A stretch of 7,394 bases of DNA from a candidate division FCPU426 bacterium (GTDB lineage Bacteria; Oederibacteriota; Muellerivitia; Muellerivitales; DAHXKG01): NCBI GenBank assembly GCA_027366525.1, contig DAHXKG010000016.1:1-7394 (forward strand), given 5' to 3'. A program made the position numbers and the translations under genes. The notes beneath the pieces were generated by a model. The model was not told the DNA's origin. It made no database searches and was given only the letters and a program-made list of their open reading frames with translations. Below are positions 6,797 to 7,394 of this stretch, one piece after another; the first letter of the stretch is position 1, and each line of letters starts with the position of its first letter.

Positions 6797-6866
6797 GTTG
6801 TCTGAAAGACGCCTCAATAAATACTAATGTTATGGCTCTCTAAAAACCAAAGATCCGCTCATGGGC

Positions 6867-6896
6867 TTCGCCGTTTTTGCGAAAACTTTTATTCGC
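6867..6896 (+). repeat. Alternating TTCGC / GCGAA / TTCGC pairing element
   Basis: TTCGC at 6867-6871, GCGAA at 6879-6883 and TTCGC at 6892-6896 are spaced by seven and eight bases. The middle block can pair with either outer one. The right-hand pairing extends to six pairs with T6878 and A6897. It lies about 170 bases upstream of the second glycosyltransferase. The stems are short, so biological meaning is uncertain. Confidence 0.25.
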
Positions 6897-7050
6897 ATGA
6901 AGGCAAGGGACTTCAACCATCCACGAATGGGCCATTACCAAATTTGAAAACATCGAGGGTTTAAAAATTCTTCTCATCCTCAATGAATCCTTTTAACTGG
7001 GTTCAATCGTTTTCGATCCTGAATTCTATCAAGGTATGTTGGCATCATAC

Positions 7051-7056
7051 AGGAGG
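7051..7056 (+). promoter_or_regulatory. Ribosome binding site of the second glycosyltransferase
   Basis: A full AGGAGG lies 11 bases ahead of the ATG at 7068, slightly further than usual. No other in-frame start is closer, and the protein motif begins at once after this ATG, so the site is accepted. Confidence 0.65.
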
Positions 7057-7067
7057 ATCATTCAATC

Positions 7068-7394
7068 ATGGTCAGCGTAATCCTACCAACCTATAATAGG
7101 GCCCATTTTATTCCATACGCAATTCAAAGTGTCCTTGATCAGACCTATAAAGACATCGAGCTCATCGTCATTAATGACGGATCCACTGATGAAACAGAAA
7201 AAGTTATAAAACCGTATCTAAAAGATATTATCTATATATACCAACAAAACAATGGATCCGGAAAAGCAAGAAATCAGGGTATAAAGGCAGCAAAAGGGGA
7301 ATATATCGCATTTATGGATGATGATGACTGCTGGCTTCCTTGGAAGTTGGAGCTTCAAATGGAACTATTTAATAAACATAAAGAACTAGGAATT
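7068..7394 (+). CDS. Family 2 glycosyltransferase, N-terminal part (cut by window end)
   Basis: The first 109 residues of a GT-A-fold glycosyltransferase; the frame is still open at the last base. The protein begins directly with the family's opening strand VSVILPTYNRA (2-12). The conserved DQTYKDIELIVINDGSTDET follows at 24-43, with the nucleotide-binding Asp37 in DGS. NNGSGKARNQGI is at 61-72, and the metal-binding DDDD at 84-87 is followed by CWLPWKLELQ. These are textbook family 2 features, closer to the consensus than the DNN variant in the other glycosyltransferase of this window. The catalytic-base motif and C-terminal region lie outside the window. The gene sits on the same strand as the acyltransferase but 637 bases downstream, so a separate promoter is likely. 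Donor and acceptor are unknown; a role in the same glycan is inferred from the neighbourhood. Confidence 0.94.
   Translation, partial: MVSVILPTYNRAHFIPYAIQSVLDQTYKDIELIVINDGSTDETEKVIKPYLKDIIYIYQQNNGSGKARNQGIKAAKGEYIAFMDDDDCWLPWKLELQMELFNKHKELGI

Larger units (their letters stand above)
6431..7067. other. Long poorly coding stretch before the second glycosyltransferase
   Basis: These 637 bases contain no convincing intact gene. They hold a possible broken small gene (6534-6796), a 7-pair hairpin at 6751-6771, and an alternating TTCGC/GCGAA set at 6867-6896. A copy of the CTTGGATNWATC motif is at 6508-6519. The A-T-only stem at 6438-6453 just after the acyltransferase stop has no T tract. I see no clear promoter for the downstream gene. 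Confidence 0.55.

Overview
The window looks like part of a cell-surface polysaccharide (exopolysaccharide, O-antigen or lipopolysaccharide-decorating) accessory locus in a bacterium. The evidence is the set of genes side by side: a small SAM-dependent methyltransferase, two family 2 glycosyltransferases, an OafA/YrhL-type sugar O-acyltransferase, and a membrane-anchored protein resembling the DUF4091/GH123 glycoside hydrolases. An inner-membrane anchor followed by a presumably periplasmic domain would fit a Gram-negative cell. I cannot name the species from sequence alone.

Layout. Positions 1-475 are GC-rich (36 of 60 bases are G or C at 121-180, 33 of 60 at 361-420) and carry the 3' end of an IS1595-family (ISXO2-like) transposase whose upstream part is missing or scrambled. 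From 476 the sequence turns AT-rich and stays mostly so (14 of 60 at 5941-6000, 8 of 60 at 5761-5820). A gene-free stretch with small hairpins (476-813) leads to the methyltransferase (814-1476, +). Facing it is a glycosyltransferase (1540-2688, -), and upstream of that on the same strand is the DUF4091/GH123-like gene (2833-4863, -). A 430-base divergent intergenic region precedes the acyltransferase (5294-6430, +). A long poorly coding stretch (6431-7067) with a possible broken small gene and several hairpins leads to a second glycosyltransferase (7068 onward, +), which runs off the window.

How the genes may work together (inference). The glycosyltransferases would transfer sugars from activated donors on the cytoplasmic side. 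The methyltransferase would methylate a sugar or another precursor. The acyltransferase would add acetyl or similar groups across the membrane. The anchored hydrolase-like protein could trim or process the polymer in the periplasm. Strand switches, long non-coding gaps, the IS remnant and the low GC fit a locus built by repeated horizontal exchange rather than one compact operon. The most unusual gene is the membrane-anchored DUF4091/GH123-like protein. I did not see a defence system, CRISPR array, intact mobile element or tRNA.
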